Counted from the stretch's first letter, positions 53,534 through 61,933 are shown. The stretch: DNA of 64,000 nucleotides from Flavobacterium flavigenum (GCF_027111255.2 NZ_CP114285.2:1922001-1986000), one strand, 5' to 3'. A program made the numbers and translations. Notes: generated by a model from the letters alone, not told the origin.

Positions 53534-54319
53534 TTAACTCACAATAAACTTCCCTTTTTCGGCATCAAAAACAATATGCTCATTTTTAAATAAAGTATTA
53601 AAACTTCCTTTTGAGATTAAATTACACGGTTCGTCCTGTATTACCGTTTCCGGAGTCATCATAATCATTTCGTCACTCAACTGAATGGCCAGATCAATGT
53701 CATGGGTCGAAAATAAAATACATTTTTGAGTTTCTTGTGTTAACTTTTTAAGCAATTTGAATAATGAAACTTTATGCAGCAAATCGAGATGTGTTGTGGG
53801 TTCATCTAAAACAATCAACGGTGTGTCTTGTGCAAGTGCTCTTGCAATTAAAACTTTCTGCAATTGTCCATCACTGATTTCAAAATGCCTTTTTGAGGCT
53901 AAATGTTCGATTTGAGTTAATGCTAAAGCTTCATTTACTTTTACGATATCCTCGGGAGTTAAAGTTCCCACCCAATTCGTATAAGGCTGACGCCCCAAAG
54001 CAACCAATTCAAATACGGAAAGATTACTTGGCGGCAATTTTTCAGTTAAAACCAAACTTAGGTTTTGTGCTAAATCTAATGGTTTGTAGGTATTTATATT
54101 TTTATCATTCAGAAAAACACTTCCTGCCAATGGAAATTGAATTCCGGTAATTGTTCTGAGCAAAGTTGATTTCCCTATTCCGTTTGCGCCTATTAAAGCA
54201 ATGAGTTTTCCGGAATCTAAAGTCAGATTTAAATCCTGTGCAATAGTAACAGTTCCTTTACTGGACTTATATCCAATACTTAAATTTGAAGTTGAAAGAA
54301 TAGTGTTATTTTCTATCAT
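53534..54319 (-). CDS. btuD: B12-type ABC transporter ATP-binding protein (BtuD-like)
   Basis: The 261-residue protein has Walker A GANGIGKSTLL, a signature loop ISDGQLQKVLIARALAQ (SDGQ in place of LSGGQ) and Walker B LIVLDEPTTHLD. The FecE/BtuD family energises import of cobalamin or iron siderophores. Grouping with a FecCD permease, a BtuF-like binding protein and the cob genes favours cobalamin. It follows the permease gene by 11 bp. Confidence 0.9.
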   Translation of the reverse strand: MIENNTILSTSNLSIGYKSSKGTVTIAQDLNLTLDSGKLIALIGANGIGKSTLLRTITGIQFPLAGSVFLNDKNINTYKPLDLAQNLSLVLTEKLPPSNLSVFELVALGRQPYTNWVGTLTPEDIVKVNEALALTQIEHLASKRHFEISDGQLQKVLIARALAQDTPLIVLDEPTTHLDLLHKVSLFKLLKKLTQETQKCILFSTHDIDLAIQLSDEMIMMTPETVIQDEPCNLISKGSFNTLFKNEHIVFDAEKGKFIVS

Positions 54320-54330
54320 TGATTAACTAA

Positions 54331-55359
54331 TTACTTAAAATTATTTTTTCGAACCAATAACCAAATCACAACCGGAGCCCCAATTATAGACGTAATGGCA
54401 TTTATAGGAAGCGTAACATCAAATCCCGGCATTTGAGAAACGATATCGCAGAACAACACGATAATAGCACCAAAAAGCAATGTACTCCAAAACAAAATCA
54501 TATGATTACTGGTTTGAAAAGTCAGTTTTGCAATATGCGGAACTGCAAGGCCAATAAAAGCAATTGGACCTGCGAAAGCAGTTATACTTCCTGCCAAAAT
54601 ACTCGTTGCAAAAATAATCATCAATCGAGCCTTTTTTAAATTCAAACCCATGCTTTTAGCATAATTTTCGCCCAGAAGCAAAGCATTTAAAGGCTTGATG
54701 CTCCCAGCGCTCAAAACTAGGCCAAAAACAACACTCACAGCTAAAACTGTAATGGATTTCCAGGAAAGGTTTCCAAGATTTCCTAACGACCAGAAAGTAA
54801 ATTTCTGAAGTTGCTCTGCCGTGCTAAAGTAGGTTAAAACACTCACAATTGCAGTGGTAAAGCTTCCGAACATTAAACCTACAATCAAAATTGCCATTGT
54901 ATCCCTTAACCTTTGTGAGACCAACAAAACTAACAACAGAACAAGCGTACTTCCCAAAGTCGAAGCCAAAACAATTCCGTAAGATGACAAAGCGATTACT
55001 TTTAGAAAAGAGGGCAAAAAACCCGCACCCAAAATTACAAAAGCTACTCCCAGACTTGCACCTGAGCTCAATCCTAAAACATAAGGTCCGGCAAGCGGAT
55101 TTCTGAATAATGTCTGCATTAACAAACCGCTTATTGAAAGTCCGGTACCAACTAAAACCGCTGTTATAGCTTTTGGCAAACGGTAATTAATTATAATATA
55201 CTCCCAGGTTGATTTACTGGCCTGACCGCCTGTTAAACTTGTATAAATATCTCTAAAAGGAATATTTACAGACCCTAAACTAATGCTGGCAAAAAACATC
55301 AGAAGCAAACCTAAGGCCAACAGGAAAAATAAAATTGTATTTCGTTTTTTGTTGACCAA
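54331..55359 (-). CDS. btuC: FecCD-family permease (BtuC-like)
   Basis: The 342-residue protein is hydrophobic throughout, with about nine to ten helices. Family motifs are visible: YRLPKAITAVLVGTGLSISGLLMQTLFRNPLAGPYVLGLSSGA, and GPIAFIGLAVPHIAKL near the C-terminus. It forms the channel of the ABC importer. Only 1 bp separates it from the binding-protein gene, so they are one operon. Confidence 0.92.
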   Translation of the reverse strand: MVNKKRNTILFFLLALGLLLMFFASISLGSVNIPFRDIYTSLTGGQASKSTWEYIIINYRLPKAITAVLVGTGLSISGLLMQTLFRNPLAGPYVLGLSSGASLGVAFVILGAGFLPSFLKVIALSSYGIVLASTLGSTLVLLLVLLVSQRLRDTMAILIVGLMFGSFTTAIVSVLTYFSTAEQLQKFTFWSLGNLGNLSWKSITVLAVSVVFGLVLSAGSIKPLNALLLGENYAKSMGLNLKKARLMIIFATSILAGSITAFAGPIAFIGLAVPHIAKLTFQTSNHMILFWSTLLFGAIIVLFCDIVSQMPGFDVTLPINAITSIIGAPVVIWLLVRKNNFK

Positions 55360-55360
55360 T

Positions 55361-56503
55361 TTAATTCAGTTTTGTTGCAAAAGTAAATTCATAACCCGGT
55401 AGTAAATCCGGATGGAAAATTTTGATATAATCTTTCAGCACCAAATCTGGTCGGCTTGGTGAGACTTCATAATAAATAGTGCCTCCGGTAGCACCAAACT
55501 TACTTTCTAAACAATAAACCGACTTGTTTTTAAAAGCGTCAAACTCACTGTAATGTGGATTCGCTTTTTGTAGTTGGTCCAAGGTTGTAAAGGAGCCTGA
55601 AACAATCCAAAAATTGGCGGTTTTGGCTTTATCGAGAACCTTCTCAAATGATAAACCTTCACTTCCCGTTCCTTTTAAATCTGACCATAAATAATTGGCC
55701 TGGGCATCTTTCATAAATTTGGCAACCCAGCTGTTTCCTTTGGCAACATACCACACATCTTCATACATTGAACCATATAAAACTGTTGATACTGCCGTTT
55801 TTTCAGCGACTAATTTTAATGCCTGATTATAACTCATTACAATCTTATCGAATAATTCTTTCGCTTTGTCTTCTTTACCAAACAAAGCACCGTAGAGTTT
55901 TATCCATTCGGCTTTCCCGAGTGGGGACTGCTCCATCCAGTCTGCCTGAATCAATACATTTAAACCACTTTTTTTCAAATTATCAAGCATCGGATTATTG
56001 TTATCTACGCCAAAAGTCACAATTAAATTCGGTGCTAAATCTATTAGTTGTTCTATATTTAATTTTTCATTCTGTCCTACATCTTTAACGGACCCTTTGT
56101 CAATTAAAGCTCTGGTTTTTTCAGAAGAAATATAATCTGTATGCGGAAAACCGGTCAGTTTGTTTTCGACATCCAGCATTTCAAGAAATGGAATATTGGT
56201 TGTTGAAGTTACCACAATAGACTCCAACGGAATTTTAATTGTTGTATAACTCTTTAAACTATCTGGCACTTCAGCATCTTTTTCCTTTAAAATGTATTTA
56301 AAACTTTTATCTGCATTTGGCCAGGGATTTGAAACTGTAACCACAGAATATCCTTCATGTTTTACGATAGAAAGTCCGGAAGCATATTCGATACTGTTTT
56401 GAGGAATTTCAGAGGTTGTAATTGCTGTATTTTCATTTTTTTTACATCCCGTCAGAAGAAAAAAAGAGATTATCAAAATAAATTTAGGAAATAAATGTTT
56501 CAT
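55361..56503 (-). CDS. btuF: ABC substrate-binding lipoprotein (BtuF-like)
   Basis: The start was set at MKHLFPKFILI (ATG at 56501-56503); the longer frame adds 19 residues with no signal. The 380-residue lipoprotein (SFFLLTGCKKN) has the periplasmic binding-protein fold of the helical-backbone class: STTNIPFLEMLDVENKLTGF, DLAPNLIVTFGV and DYIKIFHPDLLPGYEF. It would hand ligand to BtuC/BtuD. Ligand cobalamin is inferred from the surrounding genes. A -7 box lies upstream on the minus strand at 56577-56584. Confidence 0.88.
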   Translation of the reverse strand: MKHLFPKFILIISFFLLTGCKKNENTAITTSEIPQNSIEYASGLSIVKHEGYSVVTVSNPWPNADKSFKYILKEKDAEVPDSLKSYTTIKIPLESIVVTSTTNIPFLEMLDVENKLTGFPHTDYISSEKTRALIDKGSVKDVGQNEKLNIEQLIDLAPNLIVTFGVDNNNPMLDNLKKSGLNVLIQADWMEQSPLGKAEWIKLYGALFGKEDKAKELFDKIVMSYNQALKLVAEKTAVSTVLYGSMYEDVWYVAKGNSWVAKFMKDAQANYLWSDLKGTGSEGLSFEKVLDKAKTANFWIVSGSFTTLDQLQKANPHYSEFDAFKNKSVYCLESKFGATGGTIYYEVSPSRPDLVLKDYIKIFHPDLLPGYEFTFATKLN

Positions 56504-56576
56504 AGATTGCAGTATTGTTTCAATGAATATGGCATCGTTATTGTTTGCCGTTCTTGCCACCTCTTATCAATAACGA

Positions 56577-56584
56577 CAAAGGTA
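56577..56584 (-). promoter_or_regulatory. -7 box before btuF
   Basis: The complement of 56577-56584 reads TACCTTTG, an exact TAnnTTTG. It lies 73 bp before the chosen btuF start. No riboswitch was seen in this leader. Confidence 0.5.
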
Positions 56585-56651
56585 ACGCAAATTATATTTT
56601 TTTTATCTACCTTTATTCTTACAAATTTAAACAAACCCTTTTTTACATATT

Positions 56652-57014
56652 ATGAATAGTATAAAAACAAAAGTTTGTTCGAGCTGTGAATGCTCTTTTG
56701 GCTGCGGAAATATTTCTGCTGAAAATACTTGCTGGTGCAATGATTTTCCTCCTATTTTCAATGTTTCAGAAGGAGGAGATTGTCTTTGTCCGGAATGCTT
56801 TAAAGAAGCATGTGTTGACAAAATAGACGCTTATGTAGAAACGATTACTCCTAAAAAAGCCCTTCAAAACAAAGCGATATCTCTGCTAAAAACCGACAAA
56901 ATAATTGAAGACATTGACTATTATATCGAAAATGGCAATTATGTTTTTAAAACCTGGTTTCATTTAAAAAGGGGAAGCTGCTGCGGAAATGCGTGCCGCC
57001 ATTGCCCTTACTAA
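56652..57014 (+). CDS. cysteine-rich CWC/DUF5522 two-domain protein
   Basis: The 120-residue protein has a Cys-rich CWC-type zinc-binding N-terminus (VCSSCECSFGCGNISAENTCWC, ending CLCPECFKEAC) and a C-terminal DUF5522-like segment (YYIENGNYVFKTWFHLKRG then SCCGNACRHCPY). In other genomes the two parts are often separate short proteins, and here they are fused. It opens the plus-strand B12 gene series. Its role is unknown. Confidence 0.82.
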   Translation: MNSIKTKVCSSCECSFGCGNISAENTCWCNDFPPIFNVSEGGDCLCPECFKEACVDKIDAYVETITPKKALQNKAISLLKTDKIIEDIDYYIENGNYVFKTWFHLKRGSCCGNACRHCPY

Positions 57015-57066
57015 TTTCCTGAAAAAATAAATCTTCATACATTAGCAGAATTAACAAGGTACCGAT

Positions 57067-57163
57067 TGCGTTAGGGATAGTAGTGGAAAGCCCACAGCAA
57101 AATGAAATGAAATGGAATTTTGCGAGGACTTGAAACGAATAGCCCGACCGGAGGGAACGCCCA
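57067..57163 (+). repeat. dispersed structured repeat, family B, copy 2
   Basis: TGCGTTAGGGAT at the left and GGGAACGCCCA at the right match the copy at 28549-28629 in the opposite orientation. The apex is a hairpin GCAAAAT (57097-57103) with ATTTTGC (57117-57123), unrelated to the apex of the other copy. It lies directly upstream of cobU. Confidence 0.75.
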
Positions 57164-57175
57164 AAATATTAATAA

Positions 57176-57685
57176 ATGATTTACTTAATTACCGGTGGTG
57201 AACGATCAGGAAAAAGCAGTTACGCTCAAAATCTGGCTTTACAACTTTCGAATGCACCAATTTATGTCGCTACGGCCAGAAAATGGGATGCTGATTTCCA
57301 GAACCGAATTGACCGCCACCAACAGGAACGCGACGAACGATGGACCAATATTGAGAAAGAAAAGTTTTTAAGCGAAATTGATTTTTCAGGCAAAACAGCT
57401 TTAATTGACTGTGTAACGCTTTGGCTGACCAATTTTTTTGTTGACACCAAAAATGATGTTTCATTATCACTTGAAGAAGCAAAGACTGAATTTAAAAAAA
57501 TAGCGCTTCAACCTAATACGAACCTGATTATTGTAACAAACGAAATTGGAATGGGAGTTCATGCCGATACTCACATTGGCAGAAAATTTACCGAACTTCA
57601 AGGCTGGATGAATCAGTTTCTGGCGTCAAATGCCGATGAGGTTGTACTGATGGTTTCTGGGATTCCGGTCAAAATAAAAGGATAA
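57176..57685 (+). CDS. cobU: adenosylcobinamide kinase/guanylyltransferase
   Basis: The 169-residue protein has the CobU P-loop GGERSGKSSYAQNLA, the guanylylated-His region DRHQQERDERW and the VTNEIGMGVHADTHIGRKFTELQGWMNQ motif. It phosphorylates adenosylcobinamide and transfers GMP to it. Length fits CobU/CobP. It precedes the bluB-cobT fusion by 208 bp of low-complexity DNA. Confidence 0.94.
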   Translation: MIYLITGGERSGKSSYAQNLALQLSNAPIYVATARKWDADFQNRIDRHQQERDERWTNIEKEKFLSEIDFSGKTALIDCVTLWLTNFFVDTKNDVSLSLEEAKTEFKKIALQPNTNLIIVTNEIGMGVHADTHIGRKFTELQGWMNQFLASNADEVVLMVSGIPVKIKG

Positions 57686-57893
57686 GCAATGGCAAAAATC
57701 AATGGCAATTTCAATGGCAATGGCAATTTCAAAATCAATATCAATATCAATCAATAAATAAATTCCAACATTTTAAATTCCAAATTCCAAAGCTCTGCCT
57801 TAACTTTACATAAATTCAAACATCAAGGTTATTACAATTGATTTTTGACATTCTAATTGATATTGATTTTGACATTCTAATTGATTTTTGAAA
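57686..57893. repeat. low-complexity, partly palindromic spacer before bluB-cobT
   Basis: A CAATGGCAATTTCAA-type motif repeats at 57690-57735. CAAAATCAATATCAAT (57730-57745) and ATTGATATTGATTTTG (57856-57871) form a perfect 16-bp inverted repeat. TTTTGACATTCTAATTGAT occurs twice (57843-57861 and 57867-57885). No gene is present; it looks like slippage-grown DNA. Confidence 0.6.
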
Positions 57894-59573
57894 ATGAGCA
57901 ATCTTGACGATATATTAAAATCACGACGTGATACCCGACATTTTACAGCCGATGAAGTTCCTGATAAGGTGATTGAAAAAGCTTTGCAGGCGGGTCACTG
58001 GGCACCTTCTGTAGGACTAACGGATGCTACGAGATATTACATCATAAAATCGGCAGAAGTAAAAAGTGCTGTTAAAAATCTGTTTTTGGATTACAATAAA
58101 AAGGCGGAAGAACTTACTGATAATCCCGAACAAAAAGAACATTACAGATCACTTAAACTCGAAGCGATTGAAGAAGCTCCAATTGGACTTATCATTGCGT
58201 ATGACCGATCTGTACTAAATCAGTTTACGATTGGAACTGTTGGCAGTAACGAAGCTGTGAAATTCAGTTCGGTTTGTGCAGCTCAAAATATCTGGCTTTC
58301 GCTGACAGAACAAGGCTACGGCATGGGCTGGGTTTCGATTTTGAATTATTATCAGTTCAAAAAAATACTTGATTTACCTGAAAACATTGAACCTCTTGGT
58401 TATTTCTGCATTGGAAAACCGGCAACCAATTACGACAATCAGCCGATGCTGCAGCAATTGCACTGGAAACAAAAGTCGGAAGCACCTAATTGTATTGAAA
58501 TTGAAAATGTTATTGAAAATTGTGTTTCTGATTTTGTTGTAAACCCGAAACCTGATGATAAAAACAAAACAAATTTCAGCAGACTTTTACAGGAAAAGAT
58601 AGATTCGAAAACCAAGCCGGTTGGGGCTTTGGGAACTTTAGAAACCTTAGCTTTTCAACTAGGAACCGTTTTTAAAACTTTAAATCCGAAAATAATAAAT
58701 CCGAATATTGTGGTTTTCGCAGCTGACCACGGAATTGCAAATCATGGAGTCAGCGTTTATCCGCAGGATGTTACCAGACAAATGATCAATAATTTTCTGG
58801 AGGGCGGTGCGGCGATTAATGTTTTTTGCAATCAGCATAATATCAAACTTTCCATAGTAGATTCCGGGGTAAATTATGATTTCCCCACCAATACCAACCT
58901 CATCAATGCGAAAATCGCCAAAGGAACCCAATCTTTTTTACATGCGCCAGCAATGAGTGATACCGAATTGAAGTTGTGCTTTGAAAAAGGAAAAGCCATT
59001 GTAGAAACTATTGCCCAAAAAGGTTCTAATTGTATTGGTTTTGGTGAAATGGGAATTGGGAATACCTCAACAGCTTCAGTCCTAATGAGTATTTTAACCG
59101 GTTTTGCTATTGAAGAATGTGTTGGAAAAGGAACTGGCGTTGCTGATGAGAAATTAATTCAGAAACAAAACCTGCTCAAAAAAGCCATTGAAAATTATTC
59201 CGGTCCAGCCGAATTAATGCAACAGCTCGCCTATTTTGGAGGTTTTGAAATCATACAAATGGCAAGCGGAATGTTGACGGCTTTCGAAAATAATATGATT
59301 ATTCTGGTGGATGGTTTTATTTGTAGCGTTGCTTTTTTAATTGCTTCAAAAATGAATCCCGCAATCATACAAAATGCTGTTTTTTGCCATTGCTCTGCCG
59401 AAAAAGCACATCAAAAATTATTGAATTATCTGCAGGCAAAATCAATTTTAAATTTAGATTTGCGTCTTGGTGAAGGTACTGGCTGTGCTATTGCTTTTCC
59501 AATTTTAAAATCTGCTGAAGCTTTTTTGAACGAAATGGCGAGTTTTGAAAGTGCCGGGGTTAGCAGGAAATAA
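57894..59573 (+). CDS. BluB-CobT fusion: DMB synthase/nicotinate-nucleotide-DMB phosphoribosyltransferase
   Basis: The start was set at MSNLDDILKSRRDTRHFTA (ATG 57894), since 57888 is a TTG. The 559-residue protein has an N-terminal BluB nitroreductase-like domain (1-205), with RDTRHF, AGHWAPSVGLTDATRYYII and GYGMGWVSIL. It makes 5,6-dimethylbenzimidazole from FMNH2. A CobT domain (about 220-559) carries VVFAADHGIANHGVSVYPQ, GFGEMGIGNTSTASVL and RLGEGTGCAIAFP with the catalytic Glu. CobT activates the base as the alpha-ribotide. Fusion places two successive steps of lower-ligand assembly in one protein. Confidence 0.93.
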   Translation: MSNLDDILKSRRDTRHFTADEVPDKVIEKALQAGHWAPSVGLTDATRYYIIKSAEVKSAVKNLFLDYNKKAEELTDNPEQKEHYRSLKLEAIEEAPIGLIIAYDRSVLNQFTIGTVGSNEAVKFSSVCAAQNIWLSLTEQGYGMGWVSILNYYQFKKILDLPENIEPLGYFCIGKPATNYDNQPMLQQLHWKQKSEAPNCIEIENVIENCVSDFVVNPKPDDKNKTNFSRLLQEKIDSKTKPVGALGTLETLAFQLGTVFKTLNPKIINPNIVVFAADHGIANHGVSVYPQDVTRQMINNFLEGGAAINVFCNQHNIKLSIVDSGVNYDFPTNTNLINAKIAKGTQSFLHAPAMSDTELKLCFEKGKAIVETIAQKGSNCIGFGEMGIGNTSTASVLMSILTGFAIEECVGKGTGVADEKLIQKQNLLKKAIENYSGPAELMQQLAYFGGFEIIQMASGMLTAFENNMIILVDGFICSVAFLIASKMNPAIIQNAVFCHCSAEKAHQKLLNYLQAKSILNLDLRLGEGTGCAIAFPILKSAEAFLNEMASFESAGVSRK

Positions 59574-59621
59574 AAAAACAAGTTTTAAATTCAATACAAT
59601 CTTCAAAAGCAAAATCATTAT

Positions 59622-60059
59622 ATGCCATTTACCAAAGTTTATATTCATTGTGTATGGAGTACCAAAAACAGATATCCATTTTTAGATTCTGTTGAACTAC
59701 GTCAAAAAGTTTGGCGTCACATAAAAGAAAATGCTTTAAGTAAAGAAATATGCCTTGATTATATCAATGGATATTCAGATCATTGCCATTGCTTAATTTC
59801 ACTAGGAAATGATCAAACTATTCAAAAAACGATACAATTATTAAAAGGAGAATCTTCCTATTGGATTAATAAAAATCAATTGACTAAAGAAAAATTTGAA
59901 TGGCAGGATGAATATTTTGCAGTTTCTGTTTCAGAATCTATAGTTGACAAAGTTCGTGATTATATCAGAAATCAAGAGGAACATCATAAAAAGAAAACAT
60001 TTCAGGAAGAATATGATGAATTCATGATTAAATTTGGATTTCAAAAAAAATCTAAATAA
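59622..60059 (+). CDS. REP-associated Y1 transposase (RAYT/IS200-like)
   Basis: The 145-residue protein starts FTKVYIHCVWSTKNRYPFL, the opening of IS200/RAYT Y1 transposases. The HUH element is DHCHCLISL (His-Cys-His), with the middle residue Cys and not the usual hydrophobic one. The catalytic Tyr lies in VRDYIRNQEEHH. It sits between bluB-cobT and cobS and is directly followed by a palindrome array (60061-60290), as in REPtrons. It could nick and move REP-like hairpins. Activity is unproven. Confidence 0.88.
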   Translation: MPFTKVYIHCVWSTKNRYPFLDSVELRQKVWRHIKENALSKEICLDYINGYSDHCHCLISLGNDQTIQKTIQLLKGESSYWINKNQLTKEKFEWQDEYFAVSVSESIVDKVRDYIRNQEEHHKKKTFQEEYDEFMIKFGFQKKSK

Positions 60060-60061
60060 AA

Positions 60062-60287
60062 AATTTGGCTAAAGCCTTTCCTGAGACCTAAATTTGTACC
60101 TCCAGATAAATCTGGAGGCAATTCAAAATAATTTCGAATATTTTACCGGATAATCAGTATTAAAATTAATCCTGAATAAAATCTTATCAAAAATTAAAAC
60201 AAATCAAAAATCAAATATAATTTGAATTGCCAACATCTTTAGATGTTGGAAAAAATATTGATCCACAAAAAAGGCTTTAGCCAAATT
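60062..60287. repeat. REP-type palindrome array next to the RAYT gene
   Basis: Nested inverted repeats. Outer 18-bp arms AATTTGGCTAAAGCCTTT (60062-60079) and its exact complement (60270-60287). Next, the pair GGCAATTCAAA (60117-60127) and TTTGAATTGCC (60221-60231). Hairpins CCTCCAGAT-AA-ATCTGGAGG (60099-60118) and CCAACATCT-TT-AGATGTTGG (60230-60249) cap each side. The mirror layout resembles a bacterial interspersed mosaic element. Length 226 bp; no coding sequence. Confidence 0.85.
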
Positions 60288-60300
60288 AACCACATTTAAA

Positions 60301-61086
60301 ATGAAAAAAGAATTACATATTTTCTTTACATGCCTAATGTTTTACACCCGGATTCCATGTCCGAAAAATATCAGTCACGATCCAGAATATTTAAATAAAG
60401 CTACCCGTTATTTCCCTTTCATTGGCTGGATTGTTGGAAGCATTTCATTTCTTGCTTTTTATATTTTTTCTCTTTTTCTTTCTATAGAAACAGCTGTAAT
60501 TTTAGCACTCATCGCTTCAATATTAACAACAGGTGCTTTTCACGAAGATGGCTTTGCCGATGTGTGTGATGGTTTTGGTGGAGGCTGGACGAAAGAAAAA
60601 ATCCTGATGATTATGAAAGACAGTGCCATTGGCGCTTATGGTGCGATTGGCTTGGTTTTGCTTTTTTTATTGAAATTTAAATTGCTTTCAGAATCTGTTC
60701 TGCTTTTTTCTGATCACAATTATTTGATTTTCCTGCTGTTTATTTCTGCTCACTCCGTAAGTCGTTTAGCAGCAATCTCAATTATTTTTACTCATGAATA
60801 TTCACGGGATGATGCTTCAAGTAAAAGTAAACCCATTGCAAAAAATCATAGCAGGAAAGAAATTTCAGGTTCTTTTTTCTTCGGACTGCTTCCGTTATTT
60901 GCACTCTCCTGTTTGCAATATGAACTGCTTTTTATTGTGATTCCGGTTTTCATAACGCGTTATTTCCTGGCCCGTTACTTTCAAAAATGGATTGGCGGCT
61001 ATACAGGTGATTGTCTCGGTGCGACACAGCAGGTTTGCGAAGCGGTTTATTATTTAAGCATTCTTTTGATATGGAAATTTATTTAG
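60301..61086 (+). CDS. cobS: adenosylcobinamide-GDP ribazoletransferase
   Basis: The 261-residue membrane protein has the CobS hallmark GAFHEDGFADVCDGFGGGWTKEKILMIMKDSAIGAYG and several hydrophobic helices. C-terminal FQKWIGGYTGDCLGATQQVCE also fits. It joins adenosylcobinamide-GDP with alpha-ribazole at the inner membrane to give the final cobalamin. Its 3' end overlaps the cobC gene by 16 bp. Confidence 0.95.
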   Translation: MKKELHIFFTCLMFYTRIPCPKNISHDPEYLNKATRYFPFIGWIVGSISFLAFYIFSLFLSIETAVILALIASILTTGAFHEDGFADVCDGFGGGWTKEKILMIMKDSAIGAYGAIGLVLLFLLKFKLLSESVLLFSDHNYLIFLLFISAHSVSRLAAISIIFTHEYSRDDASSKSKPIAKNHSRKEISGSFFFGLLPLFALSCLQYELLFIVIPVFITRYFLARYFQKWIGGYTGDCLGATQQVCEAVYYLSILLIWKFI

Positions 61087-61607
61087 TCCGTCATACCGAA
61101 ACGATCTGTGAAAAAGGAATCTGCTACGGACAATCTGATGTCGATATTGTTGAACCTTTTGATACTGTTTTTAAAAACATCCTTTCGCATTTACCCTCAG
61201 AGGCAATGATATTTTCCAGTCCGCTGAAGCGGTGTGTAACTTTGGCAAAATACATCCAAAACCACATAAAAACCATCTCTTACGAAGAAGACAAACGCCT
61301 CATGGAAATGAATTTTGGCGATTGGGAAATGAAAAACTGGGATAATATTCCACCCGAACAACTTAATCCCTGGATGGAAGATTTCGTGAACATCCAGGTT
61401 TCAAACGGGGAATCTTTTATGGATTTACATCAAAGGACCGGTGATTTTTTATCCGAAAAAGAATCAAAAAAAATAAATTATCCTATTATTATATTGACTC
61501 ATGCAGGCATCATCAGGAGCTTTTTATGCCACAATTCTTCACTGCCTTTGAAAGATGCTTTTCAAAACAAAGTAGCTTTTGGAGAGGTTATCAAAATAGA
61601 TTTTTAA
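61071..61607 (+). CDS. cobC: alpha-ribazole phosphatase
   Basis: The start was set at MEIYLVRHTETICEKGICYG (ATG 61071), because the longer frame only extends into cobS. The 178-residue histidine phosphatase has LVRHTE with catalytic His, FSSPLKRCVTLAKYI and ILTHAGIIRSFL. It removes the phosphate from alpha-ribazole-5'-phosphate. The overlap with cobS indicates coupling. It ends before the riboswitch. Confidence 0.92.
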   Translation: MEIYLVRHTETICEKGICYGQSDVDIVEPFDTVFKNILSHLPSEAMIFSSPLKRCVTLAKYIQNHIKTISYEEDKRLMEMNFGDWEMKNWDNIPPEQLNPWMEDFVNIQVSNGESFMDLHQRTGDFLSEKESKKINYPIIILTHAGIIRSFLCHNSSLPLKDAFQNKVAFGEVIKIDF

Positions 61608-61648
61608 AGTTATCATATTTTATAATTTCTTTTAAAAGATAAAACAAA

Positions 61649-61681
61649 TTTGCCTTTTAGATATTTTTAACTTTATCTTTG
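61649..61681 (+). promoter_or_regulatory. promoter of the riboswitch-btuB unit
   Basis: TTTG at 61649-61652 and TATCTTTG (61674-61681, exact TAnnTTTG) are separated by 21 bp, the best match in the window to the Bacteroidota housekeeping promoter layout. It would start transcription just before the riboswitch at 61693. Confidence 0.75.
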
Positions 61682-61692
61682 CAGCCAATTAA

Positions 61693-61898
61693 GGTTGTGT
61701 TTTAATTACCAAAACACATTAAAAGGGAATCAAGTCACTGATTTTAAATTATTTAAAATCATAAATCTTGAGCTGTACCCGCAACTGTAAGCTTAGTTCT
61801 TTTTAAAGAATGCTTGTTGTTCTCTACAAACCACTGTCATTTTCATGATGGGAAGGTAAACAACAAGACGCAAGCCAGGAGACCTGCCTTATGTAACC
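61693..61898 (+). ncRNA. cobalamin riboswitch
   Basis: The conserved elements are present in order. They are AAAAGGGAAT, GAGCTGTACCCGCAACTGTA (P3-P6 core), CCACTGTCATTTTCATGATG, GGGAAGG, and the B12 box GCCAGGAGACCTGCC at 61874-61888. P1 can pair GGTT (61693-61696) with AACC (61895-61898). A small hairpin ACTCT/AGAGT (61907-61924) ends 9 nt before the btuB ATG and may be the expression platform. It would repress btuB when AdoCbl is plentiful. Confidence 0.95.
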
Positions 61899-61933
61899 AA
61901 TATCGAACTCTCGGGAAAAAGAGTGTAGAAATT

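Noticed and set aside
60062..60287. CRISPR-like array
   Set aside because: The repeats are inverted and nested, not direct and evenly spaced, and there are no spacers or cas genes.
61814..61933. N-terminal extension of the BtuB frame
   Set aside because: This part is the cobalamin riboswitch; the translated residues have no signal peptide, and a perfect signal begins at ATG 61934.
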